A stretch of DNA of 64,000 nucleotides from Flavobacterium sp. W4I14 (lineage in GTDB: Bacteria; Bacteroidota; Bacteroidia; Sphingobacteriales; Sphingobacteriaceae). The position numbers were made by a program, and so were the translations under genes. How positions within the stretch are numbered: the first letter of the stretch is position 1; each line of letters opens with the position of its first letter. Location: the NCBI GenBank assembly GCA_030817875.1, contig JAUSZU010000001.1, positions 3,286,001-3,350,000 on the forward strand, in the 5' to 3' direction. Below the pieces are notes generated by a model. That model had not been told where the DNA came from and made no database searches. It saw only the letters and a program-made list of their open reading frames with translations. This document shows, one piece after another, positions 46,016-53,625 of the stretch.

Positions 46016-46567
46016 TCAGTATATGGGCGGGTATTCTGATAAGATCTGTTTTACAGCCAGTTTTATCCTTTCTTCCCTATTCTCATAATCATCAAAATTA
46101 AATCCAGAGCCTATCCCATGCCACATAATTGCTTTAGTTTCGGGATTTAAAAAATCAATGATAATTGTACCAGACTGGTATTGTTTGCTGGTGTTGAGCG
46201 GTCCAAATTGCGAATCTCTCCATTGATAGGAAGACGAAGCTGAATCCCATTGATAACCACCTCCACTATAACCCCAATCGGCCCTTGCTTTAATACTGCT
46301 CAAAACCGCTATATTAACTAAAAAATCTGGTTGCTCAGTTTTAACAAAACCTTTTTTTTTCATAGCAGTTTCAACGGCAGCTAACATCCTAGGCTTGTCG
46401 AGGTTGTTTAGTTCTAAATGCTGAATACCTTTTTCGTAGTAAGCAAAGGATTTTAACTTAGAAAAATCGATCTTTTTGTCGTAATCTGATGCAGTAAGCA
46501 CAGTAATACAACTGGTAAATGCCATTACAATAGTAAACAGCATACCCCATTTAAGTGTGTGTTTCAT
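46016..46567 (-). CDS. DUF4136 lipoprotein, paralogue
   Basis: A 183-residue lipoprotein starting MKHTLKWGMLFTIVMAFTSC; this start is chosen over an upstream Met because it gives a normal lipoprotein signal. It has the same plan as the neighbour at 45281: SDYDKKIDFSKLKSFAYYEKGIQHLELNNLDKPRMLAAVETAM, a middle loop here rich in Ser/Tyr/Trp instead of Gly/Trp, and GTIIIDFLNPETKAIMWHGIGSGF. Sequence and order show a tandem duplication. Confidence 0.9.
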   Translation of the reverse strand: MKHTLKWGMLFTIVMAFTSCITVLTASDYDKKIDFSKLKSFAYYEKGIQHLELNNLDKPRMLAAVETAMKKKGFVKTEQPDFLVNIAVLSSIKARADWGYSGGGYQWDSASSSYQWRDSQFGPLNTSKQYQSGTIIIDFLNPETKAIMWHGIGSGFNFDDYENREERIKLAVKQILSEYPPIY

Positions 46568-46750
46568 TTTTATGTTTTTATTTAATAACCTATTACTAAA
46601 ATACCAGTTTATTAGATTAAAACATATTGGCTTTAGTAAATAAATGATAAATAACATATTAAGATCCTTTATGATATTTAAGAGTCAGATAGAAATATCT
46701 GACAGCACAGGAAATACATATTAAGATTATTTAACTTCCTCTTAATAAAT

Positions 46751-46758
46751 TAACTTTG
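46751..46758 (+). promoter_or_regulatory. TAACTTTG box 4 bp before the tsaC start codon
   Basis: An exact match to the -7 consensus TAnnTTTG ends 4 bp before the ATG. If it is used, the transcript would begin at or just inside the start codon, so either the mRNA is leaderless or translation starts later. Confidence 0.35.
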
Positions 46759-46762
46759 TAAA

Positions 46763-47329
46763 ATGCTAAGAGACGAGATTAACAAAGCTTTTGAAGTATT
46801 AAAATCAGGTGGTGTTATTTTATATCCAACAGATACCATTTGGGGTTTGGGCTGCGATGCAAGCAATGCCGATGCTGTAGATAAATTATTGAAGATAAAA
46901 AACCGTCCTGCCGAAAAGAGCCTCATTGTGTTACTCGACGCAGACAGCAAACTGCAAAGTTATGTTGCCGAAATACCTGATGTGGCTTACGATTTAATTG
47001 AATATGCTGAAAATCCTTTAACCATTATTTTCTCTGGCGCAAAAAACTTAGCCCAAAATGTAATCAATGCCGACGGTAGTGTGGGAATCAGAATTGTTAA
47101 ACACGATTTTTGCACACCATTAATCCAACGCTTTAGGAAACCTATAGTTTCTACCTCTGCAAATTTAAGCGGACAGCCTTCGCCAAAATTCTTTGATGAT
47201 ATAACCCCCGAAATTATTGACGCTGTTGATTACGTGGTAGACTTTGAACAGGAAAACCGGACCAACAGAAAACCATCAACCATTATGAAACTTTCTTCGA
47301 GTGGACAGTTTGAGTTTATTCGCAAGTAA
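46763..47329 (+). CDS. tsaC: L-threonylcarbamoyladenylate synthase (TsaC/Sua5/YrdC family)
   Basis: A 188-residue protein with the YrdC fold: GGVILYPTDTIWGLGCDASNADAVDKLLKIKNRPAEKSLIVLLDA at residues ~14-60 contains the KxR...SxN substrate site, and RIVKHDFCTPLIQRFRKPIVSTSANLSGQPSP follows. It makes the threonylcarbamoyl-AMP needed for t6A at position 37 of ANN-decoding tRNAs. It lacks the C-terminal Sua5 domain, hence TsaC-type. It is the first of a set of tRNA genes (cca, miaA) in this part of the window. Confidence 0.9.
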   Translation: MLRDEINKAFEVLKSGGVILYPTDTIWGLGCDASNADAVDKLLKIKNRPAEKSLIVLLDADSKLQSYVAEIPDVAYDLIEYAENPLTIIFSGAKNLAQNVINADGSVGIRIVKHDFCTPLIQRFRKPIVSTSANLSGQPSPKFFDDITPEIIDAVDYVVDFEQENRTNRKPSTIMKLSSSGQFEFIRK

Positions 47330-47352
47330 TTTTATTACTTTTGTAATCCTTA

Positions 47353-47417
47353 TTGTCATCCTGAGGCACGAAGGATCTGTTTCAAGCTAGCAGATGCTTC
47401 CTATCTCGGCGTGACAA
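47353..47417. repeat. TTGTCATCCTGAGG...CGGCGTGACAA palindromic repeat
   Basis: The ends TTGTCATCCTGAGGC and GGCGTGACAA are inverted around a ~40-nt centre with AGCAGATGCTTCCT. It fills the spacer between tsaC and cca. Confidence 0.6.
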
Positions 47418-47430
47418 AATAACTAACTTG

Positions 47431-48837
47431 ATGCAGCAACACCTACAAAATCCAATATTTAAAACCTTATCCACAATTGCCGATAAGCACAATACCGAAG
47501 CATATGTAATCGGAGGCTTTGTTCGCGATTTATTTTTAGATCGCCCTTCAAAAGATATTGATGTGGTTGTTGTGGGCAGTGGAATAGAATATGCTGAAGC
47601 CGTTGGTAGAAAACTGAACACCAAAGTCGCTGTTTTTAAAAATTTTGGCACAGCAAATATTAAATATCAGGATTTAGAAGTCGAATTTGTAGGCGCCAGA
47701 AAAGAATCTTACCGTTCCGATTCACGTAAACCAATTGTTGAAGATGGTACCTTAGAAGATGACCAGCTGCGCAGAGATTTTACCATCAATGCTTTAGCGA
47801 TCAATTTAAATGCTGATCATTTTGGTGAATTGTTAGATCCATTTGATGGGATTAAAGATTTAGAAAATAAGCTCATCCGTACCCCACTCGACCCGGAAGT
47901 TACTTTTTCTGATGATCCCTTGCGTATGATGCGGGCAATCCGCTTTGCTTCACAACTTAATTTTAATATCGATCCAGCTGCCATAAATGCCATTAAAACG
48001 CAAAAACAGCGTATTACCATCGTATCAAAAGAGCGGATAACAGATGAGATGAATAAAATCATCCTCTCAAAAAAACCTTCTATAGGCTTTAAACATCTTT
48101 TTGATACTGGCTTATTGCAGCTTATTTTCCCTCAAATGGCACAGCTTTATGGGGTAGAGATTATTAAAGGAAAAGGACATAAAGACAATTTTTACCATAC
48201 ACTTGAAGTATTAGATAACATTTGTGCAGATACCGATGATTTATGGTTGCGTTGGGCGGCTATTTTACACGATATTGCCAAACCAGCCACTAAACGTTTT
48301 GAAGAAGGTCACGGCTGGACATTCCACGGGCATGAAGATAGAGGAGCCAGAATGGTTCCGAAAATATTTGCACAGTTAAAACTGCCTCTAAACGAAAAGA
48401 TGAAGTATGTGCAAAAATTGGTACAGCTTCATTTACGCCCGATTGTTCTGGCGCAGGAAACCGTTACAGATTCTGCTGTAAGGCGATTACTTTTTGATGC
48501 CGGTGAAGAAATCGAAAGTTTAATGCTGCTTTGCAATGCCGATGTAACAACTAAAAACGAATACAAAAAAACAAAATACCGAAACAATTTTGAGCTGGTT
48601 AAGCAAAAGCTTAAGGATGTAGAAGAACGCGATAAAATTAGAAACTGGCAGCCCCCTATTTCAGGAAATGATATCATGGAAACCTTTGGTCTCGATGCAG
48701 GAAAAGAGGTTGGTATAATTAAAAATGCCATCCGCGAAGCCATATTAGAGGGCGAGATTACAAACGACTATCATGAAGCATTTAATTTTATGCTAAATCA
48801 GGCAAAACAAATGGGATTAAATCCTGTTAATAAATAA
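47431..48837 (+). CDS. cca: CCA tRNA nucleotidyltransferase with HD domain
   Basis: A 468-residue enzyme that adds or repairs the 3' CCA of tRNAs. The class II nucleotidyltransferase motif [22 protein letters not shown] (residues ~30-50) holds the catalytic DxD, followed by [13 protein letters not shown] and [15 protein letters not shown] in the neck. A phosphohydrolase HD domain lies at [15 protein letters not shown] (~275-290) with HGHEDRGA. The ATG at 47431 is preferred to a TTG one codon earlier. The HD domain makes it like the E. coli-type bifunctional enzyme. Confidence 0.93.
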   Translation: MQQHLQNPIFKTLSTIADKHNTEAYVIGGFVRDLFLDRPSKDIDVVVVGSGIEYAEAVGRKLNTKVAVFKNFGTANIKYQDLEVEFVGARKESYRSDSRKPIVEDGTLEDDQLRRDFTINALAINLNADHFGELLDPFDGIKDLENKLIRTPLDPEVTFSDDPLRMMRAIRFASQLNFNIDPAAINAIKTQKQRITIVSKERITDEMNKIILSKKPSIGFKHLFDTGLLQLIFPQMAQLYGVEIIKGKGHKDNFYHTLEVLDNICADTDDLWLRWAAILHDIAKPATKRFEEGHGWTFHGHEDRGARMVPKIFAQLKLPLNEKMKYVQKLVQLHLRPIVLAQETVTDSAVRRLLFDAGEEIESLMLLCNADVTTKNEYKKTKYRNNFELVKQKLKDVEERDKIRNWQPPISGNDIMETFGLDAGKEVGIIKNAIREAILEGEITNDYHEAFNFMLNQAKQMGLNPVNK

Positions 48838-48936
48838 TTTAATTGCTAAAACACAACAATTAGGTGGTCTTTTATGCCACCTGATATTTGTGGTAATTAT
48901 AAATTAACTTTATTTTTACGGTTCCAAAATACTATA

Positions 48937-49584
48937 ATGGCTATTTATAAATTTAGAATTACTTTCGAAGATTTTGATGATGTTGTGAGAGAGATCGACA
49001 TTAAATCAAACCAAACATTTGAAGACCTGCATAGGGCTATTCACAGATCTACGGGTTATAATGCCGAAAAATCTTCCTCTTTTTACGTAAGCACCGATAA
49101 TTGGTTAAAAGGTGATGAAATTGCTTATTTACCAAGTGAGCGTAAAAAAGACCGTGTAGTTTTAATGGAGAATTCTAAACTAAGCGGTTTTATTGAAGAT
49201 CCGCATCAAAAGTTTTACTATATCTACAATTTCGATCGTCCATATGATTTTCATGTAGAACTGGTAAAAATAATTTTAGATGCTGATCCAAATATCGAAT
49301 ATCCATTTTTAGCTAAAAGCAGTGGTGAAGCACCAAAAATAATGGAACAAAACAGTCCACAGGCTGTTGATCCAAGAGGTGCAGCGGGAGCCGCAAGCGA
49401 ATTTGATTTCTTGAATGAAATGAACTTTGTACCAGAAGATACCGACGAATTGGAAGCCATGGGCGAAATGGGTATCAATGCTGAAGAGCGGGACGAAGAT
49501 GAAGAAAGCGAAGAAGACGAATTCGGCGACGAATTTTCCGATAGTGATAACTTCGAAGATGATAGCCACAAAGACGACTATTAA
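48937..49584 (+). CDS. Plasmid pRiA4b ORF-3 / IS1096 passenger TnpR-like protein
   Basis: A 215-residue protein starting MAIYKFRITFEDFDDVVREIDI. Residues 1-130 have the pRiA4b ORF-3-like pattern (FEDLHRAIHRSTGYNAEKSSSFYVS, then a KFYYIYNFDRPYDFHVELVKI core). The C-terminal ~50 residues are extremely acidic (EERDEDEESEEDEFGDEFSDSD). Such proteins are often named after insertion elements but are mostly ordinary chromosomal genes; no transposase or inverted repeats are adjacent. The role is unknown. The start at 48937 is the last Met before the domain. Confidence 0.8.
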   Translation: MAIYKFRITFEDFDDVVREIDIKSNQTFEDLHRAIHRSTGYNAEKSSSFYVSTDNWLKGDEIAYLPSERKKDRVVLMENSKLSGFIEDPHQKFYYIYNFDRPYDFHVELVKIILDADPNIEYPFLAKSSGEAPKIMEQNSPQAVDPRGAAGAASEFDFLNEMNFVPEDTDELEAMGEMGINAEERDEDEESEEDEFGDEFSDSDNFEDDSHKDDY

Positions 49585-49605
49585 TTAACAACGAAATAAT
49601 AAATG

Positions 49606-49646
49606 CAAAAAGCTGCCAAATATTTAAATTTGGCAGCTTTTATTTT
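49606..49646 (+). terminator. Terminator before miaA
   Basis: AAAGCTGCCAAA and TTTGGCAGCTTT pair over 12 bp with a TATTTAAA loop and run into TATTTTAT. Confidence 0.8.
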
Positions 49647-49657
49647 ATACAAAGCTC

Positions 49658-50563
49658 ATGCACACTAAAACCTTAATATCCATTGTTGGCCCTACTGCAA
49701 TTGGCAAAACAGCCTTGGCTATTAAACTGGCACAACATTTTGATACAGAAATCATTTCTGCCGATTCCCGTCAGTTTTTCAAGGAAATGGCCATAGGAAC
49801 GGCAAAACCTGATGCAGAGGAGTTAGCAGCGGCAAAACATCACTTTATTGATTCACATTCGGTTTCACAACTATTTAGTACAGGTGATTTTGAAATAGAA
49901 GGTCTAAATACCCTCGATCAAATTTTTGAAAACCACAATCTGGCCATTATGGTTGGGGGTTCGGGTTTATATGTTAATGCCTTAATTAATGGCCTGGATG
50001 AAATGCCAGATATTGATTTAGCCATACGTGAAAGGCTGAATAAACAGTTCGAAGAAGAAGGATTACCAAGTATCCAAAAACAGCTGGCAACATTAGATCC
50101 TGAATATTTCGCAAAGGTAGATCAACAAAATCCACAAAGAATGATCAGGGGTTTGGAAGTATTTTTATCAACAGGCCAAAAACTTTCGTCAATGCTTTCT
50201 GCTACAAAAAAGGAAAGACCATTTAACATTATCAAAATAGGTCTCAATACCGATCGTGCCATCCTTTACGACCGAATTAACCGAAGAGTTGATAAAATGA
50301 TTGCTGATGGTTTAGTAGAAGAGGTAAAATCGCTAATACCCTTTAAAAAATATAATGCTTTAAACACGGTAGGCTATAGTGAGCTTTTCGATTATCTGGA
50401 CGGAAAATTATCTCTTGATGATGCCGTTTTAGCAATTAAACAAAATACACGTCGCTTTGCCAAACGCCAACTCACCTGGTTTAGAAGAGATGAAGAGATC
50501 AATTGGCTTGAACCTATTGAAAAAGAAAAGGTTATCCATTTTATCCATGATAGGCTAAAATAA
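49658..50563 (+). CDS. miaA: tRNA dimethylallyltransferase
   Basis: A 301-residue enzyme that adds a dimethylallyl group to A37 of tRNAs reading codons starting with U. The P loop is GPTAIGKTA at residues 11-19; DSRQFFKEMAIGTAKP binds the tRNA/DMAPP region; QNPQRMIRGLEVFLSTG and TVGYSELFDYLDG followed by KQNTRRFAKRQLTWFRRD complete the family signature. Nothing is missing. The terminator at 49606 separates it from the acidic protein upstream, so it needs its own promoter. Confidence 0.96.
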   Translation: MHTKTLISIVGPTAIGKTALAIKLAQHFDTEIISADSRQFFKEMAIGTAKPDAEELAAAKHHFIDSHSVSQLFSTGDFEIEGLNTLDQIFENHNLAIMVGGSGLYVNALINGLDEMPDIDLAIRERLNKQFEEEGLPSIQKQLATLDPEYFAKVDQQNPQRMIRGLEVFLSTGQKLSSMLSATKKERPFNIIKIGLNTDRAILYDRINRRVDKMIADGLVEEVKSLIPFKKYNALNTVGYSELFDYLDGKLSLDDAVLAIKQNTRRFAKRQLTWFRRDEEINWLEPIEKEKVIHFIHDRLK

Positions 50564-50594
50564 AAAAGGTCCTAACAGCGTTAGAACCTTTTAA
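50564..50594. terminator. Bidirectional terminator between miaA and the SGNH gene
   Basis: AAAAGGTCCTAAC and GTTAGAACCTTTT form a 13-bp stem with one mismatch and an AGC loop. T-tracts occur in both directions between the convergent genes. Confidence 0.8.
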
Positions 50595-50613
50595 ATATTA
50601 AAATCTTTTTGAA

Positions 50614-51912
50614 TTAATTCGGGAATTTCACGCCTCTATATTGCGTAATATCAATGTTCGGCACAGTAGAACCGTATTTAGCATTAATGGCATCGATAAA
50701 TACGTTGGCAATTACTGCATTTCCACGCGGCGTTAAGTGAATACCATCTAAAGAGAATGCACCACCAGTAATAAATGAAGCGTTGATACCAATACCCTGA
50801 ACATTAAGACCAGTTTTAACCTGATTAAAATAAGCATAAGTATCTGCAATGGCTAAACCTTTGCTTGTGGCTAAAGATTTAATGCTGCTATTATAGCTAT
50901 TTACATAATCTTTCACTTTAATAACTTCATCCTTATCCAATACCCACTTATTTTCGATCGGATTTAAGGGGTGCAAACCATAAGGAATGCCAGAACCATT
51001 TGGTTTGCCAAATATGCCTTCTGATTGAAATGGCAAACGGATTAAATCTTCAGCCGTTGCAGTCCTTACCGAACCGGTTCCTGTTTGAATATAAATAGCC
51101 GCCGCTGCAGGATTAATTGCTTTAGCAGCACTTAATAAAGCTGCTACAGTAACCGTATTAAAATAAGGAACAGCAGTTACATCAGGAATAGTACCTACAA
51201 TACCTTTTTGACCCGCGGCAGTTAAGGCATTTAAAAAATTAGCATACAAAGAAGAGAAGGTAACCTTATCAGTTAAAGTAGTAGTGGGATCAGTTGATAC
51301 AGTTACCGCTCCATTTAAAGCATAACCCAATACATCATTATTTCCTAACCAAAGCGAGAAAAAAGTATGATTTCTTCCTTGAATAAACTGAAAATAATTG
51401 GTTTTACCTACTTGGGCATCTGGCAACAAACGCTCGAAATAAGGATTTGCAGCACTGAAAGTAAGTGTTGGATCGAAGGCCAAATCAACACGCATGCCAG
51501 GGATACCTAAGTTTTGGATTTCGCCATTGTATTTATCTAAATGCTTTGCTGCATCTCTTATAGCCAGTTTATCAACAACAGGAGTTAAAGTTGGCGTACC
51601 ATTAACCAGTGCGGTTAAAGAAATATAACCTGAGCCATTTGAATGTTCTTCGCTAAAAAACGGAGAGGTAAATGCCCCACCACCTACCGTAGCCATTTTG
51701 GCGGCAATTAAGTTTGGATAAGCAACTTTTTGTCCTTCCAAATATAAACCTCCATCGGCATATCCAGAAGTTAAGGAGTTACCTACTGCAATGTACTTAC
51801 TAAAATTTGCTTGTCCGGCGGTCGACCCAGCAGGCGTTTCTATTTCGGGTTTACAAGCTGCTGCAAAAAGGATGATAGCAGCAACGAAACTATTTAATAT
51901 ATATCTTTTCAT
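50614..51912 (-). CDS. SGNH/GDSL hydrolase lipoprotein
   Basis: A 432-residue lipoprotein (lipobox AAAC, Cys ~20). The catalytic Ser is in YIAVGNSLTSGYADGGLY, block III is GNNDVLGYALNG, and the catalytic Asp/His pair is in LDGIHLTPRGNAVIAN. The family cuts esters at the cell surface or in the periplasm. It lies 11 bp downstream of the FadL-type gene and shares its promoter, so it may process fatty acid esters before the products are taken up. Confidence 0.9.
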   Translation of the reverse strand: MKRYILNSFVAAIILFAAACKPEIETPAGSTAGQANFSKYIAVGNSLTSGYADGGLYLEGQKVAYPNLIAAKMATVGGGAFTSPFFSEEHSNGSGYISLTALVNGTPTLTPVVDKLAIRDAAKHLDKYNGEIQNLGIPGMRVDLAFDPTLTFSAANPYFERLLPDAQVGKTNYFQFIQGRNHTFFSLWLGNNDVLGYALNGAVTVSTDPTTTLTDKVTFSSLYANFLNALTAAGQKGIVGTIPDVTAVPYFNTVTVAALLSAAKAINPAAAAIYIQTGTGSVRTATAEDLIRLPFQSEGIFGKPNGSGIPYGLHPLNPIENKWVLDKDEVIKVKDYVNSYNSSIKSLATSKGLAIADTYAYFNQVKTGLNVQGIGINASFITGGAFSLDGIHLTPRGNAVIANVFIDAINAKYGSTVPNIDITQYRGVKFPN

Positions 51913-51923
51913 TTAAATTTCTC

Positions 51924-53147
51924 CTACCATTTATAAGTTAACGAAATACCTGGTGCATAAACCAAAGTTTTAAAGGTACCATCCAGGCCCGTTTCAATAT
52001 TCTTTTGTTTACGCGATTTAACATCTTCAAAAAAGAAGGATGCATTAACTTCAAAATGGCGGGTTGGGGCATAGCCTACACCTGCACTTAAAATGTAACG
52101 GTCAGCATCAGGAGCTTCAGGTGTTACGTATCCATCCTGTACTGGAGAAAAGGCATAACCAACACCTGCTCTTAGTGCCAATTTCTCTGAGGCCTGGTGG
52201 TTAATACCTAATTTAAACGAAGAACCGTCACGATAGTTGCGTGCTGATTTTGTATCAACGAGCGCAGGTGTATTGGTAGCATAATCAAAAGACAAGTCCT
52301 GATAAATATGCCATTGTACCCAGCTTGCATCAAAAGCTAAAACTGTACTTTTTGACAAAGGAATACCTATACCTAAGCTTGTGGTTGCTGGCAAAGGCAA
52401 TTCGGCGTTAAAGGTATTTCCCGCAGGGAAAGATCCTTCTAATGACTTTGAAACTTCAAATTCTGCTGAACCACCATCAAGTTTCGTAATTACTTTCGAT
52501 TTATGTACGAGTGCAAAAGAGATATTGCTTAATGTTTTAATATATAGACCCGCGTTCCATCCATAACCCGTCCCAGTACCATCCAAGGTTGCTTTTCCCG
52601 AACGACCGTCAGGAAAATTTACAGGAATAGCTCTTTGAAGATTTACATCTCCATGGTTATAAACAAAACCTGCACCTATACCAATACGATCCGTAATTTT
52701 TATACTTAACGTTGGTTGAAAATAAATTGCTTTTAAATTTAATGAGGTTAAAGCATACTTACCAGACCAGTTATCGCCCCAATCTACTAAACCGCCAAAA
52801 GGCGTATACACACCTAAACCTAACTTCCATTTATTTGATTTCGGCCCCCACACCGCATAAAACTCGAAAGGAGGGGCAATTTTGTTCTTCACATCCTCTG
52901 TAACATTCGAACCCGTTTGTTTAAAAGCGGATTTAAATAATAATGGGTTTACACCTGCTGAAACTGAGTTTTTCTCTAAGAAAGTTACTGCACCGGGATT
53001 ATAAAATACGGAAGCCTCGTCTAATGCCAATGCAGAACCTGCACCTGCCATACCAATTTGTTTCTGTCCTTGTAAATTAACCTGGAAACCCTGCCCCAAA
53101 ACCCAAAGTGGGGCAGAAAGTAATGCGCTCAATAAAATTTTTTTCAT
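51924..53147 (-). CDS. OmpP1/FadL family outer-membrane transporter
   Basis: A 407-residue beta-barrel protein with a signal peptide (ending LGQG). FQVNLQGQKQIGMAGAGSALALDEASVFYNPGAVTFLEKNSVSAGVN is the FadL hatch-like N-terminal region, and amphipathic beta strands alternate to the C-terminal Trp in SLTYKW, which fits outer-membrane insertion. FadL proteins take up hydrophobic compounds such as long-chain fatty acids. It is first in an operon with the SGNH lipoprotein and has a promoter with strong palindromes. Confidence 0.93.
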   Translation of the reverse strand: MKKILLSALLSAPLWVLGQGFQVNLQGQKQIGMAGAGSALALDEASVFYNPGAVTFLEKNSVSAGVNPLLFKSAFKQTGSNVTEDVKNKIAPPFEFYAVWGPKSNKWKLGLGVYTPFGGLVDWGDNWSGKYALTSLNLKAIYFQPTLSIKITDRIGIGAGFVYNHGDVNLQRAIPVNFPDGRSGKATLDGTGTGYGWNAGLYIKTLSNISFALVHKSKVITKLDGGSAEFEVSKSLEGSFPAGNTFNAELPLPATTSLGIGIPLSKSTVLAFDASWVQWHIYQDLSFDYATNTPALVDTKSARNYRDGSSFKLGINHQASEKLALRAGVGYAFSPVQDGYVTPEAPDADRYILSAGVGYAPTRHFEVNASFFFEDVKSRKQKNIETGLDGTFKTLVYAPGISLTYKW

Positions 53148-53164
53148 CTATAAATGGTTATACA

Positions 53165-53205
53165 CAAATATATACTATGCTAACATAGTAAACAAATATT
53201 TGTTT
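53165..53205 (-). promoter_or_regulatory. FadL operon promoter with two overlapping inverted repeats
   Basis: On the minus strand TTTG (53196-53193) and TATATTTG (53172-53165) are 20 bp apart, an exact match to the Bacteroidota promoter. The spacer contains the inverted repeat TACTATG-CTAA-CATAGTA (53173-53190). A second, perfect 16-bp palindrome AAACAAATATTTGTTT (53190-53205) covers the -33 box. Together they look like a repressor operator. Confidence 0.65.
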
Positions 53206-53223
53206 GTAAGATTTTTAATAGTC

Positions 53224-53535
53224 TTACGCTTGAGCGGTTGGCCCGCCGAAGCCCATAGGAAAAGGTGGTTCTTCTTGAGTTTTAATACGCCCGTTTACGG
53301 CTTCGAATTTCTGAATATTATCTTCCAATGCCGATAATAAACGCTTTGCGTGTTCTGGAGTTAGGATAATTCTCGATTTAACTTTTGCCTTCGGAATTCC
53401 CGGCATTACACGGATAAAATCTAATACGAATTCGGTATTAGAGTGGGTAATGATGGCTAAGTTAGAAAAAATTCCTTCAGCAATTTCTTCAGATAATTCT
53501 ATGTTTAATTGATTCTCGTTTTGTTGTTCTTCCAT
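53224..53535 (-). CDS. DUF3467 domain protein
   Basis: A 103-residue protein of the DUF3467 family. The core is FVLDFIRVMPGIPKAKVKSRIILTPEHAKRLLSALEDNI at residues ~36-75, followed by a basic/acidic tail and a Pro/Gly-rich end (PPFPMGFGGPTAQA). Function is unknown; the family is common in Bacteroidota as a single gene. The promoter must be in the ~40 bp before the start. Confidence 0.87.
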   Translation of the reverse strand: MEEQQNENQLNIELSEEIAEGIFSNLAIITHSNTEFVLDFIRVMPGIPKAKVKSRIILTPEHAKRLLSALEDNIQKFEAVNGRIKTQEEPPFPMGFGGPTAQA

Positions 53536-53547
53536 AATAGCTCAAAA

Positions 53548-53578
53548 ATAAAAAATTCCGCTGCTTAAGCGGAATTTA
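53548..53578 (-). terminator. Terminator after the GH29 operon
   Basis: On the minus strand AAATTCCGCT and AGCGGAATTT pair around TAAGC and are followed by a T6 tract. Confidence 0.8.
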
Positions 53579-53625
53579 AAACATAATGTTTGAAATAAAA
53601 TTAAATTTTATAGCGCTTTAAAAAG

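Noticed and set aside
48937..49584. Insertion sequence suggested by the IS1096/pRiA4b name
   Set aside because: There is no transposase, no terminal inverted repeat and no target duplication around the gene, so it is treated as an ordinary chromosomal gene.
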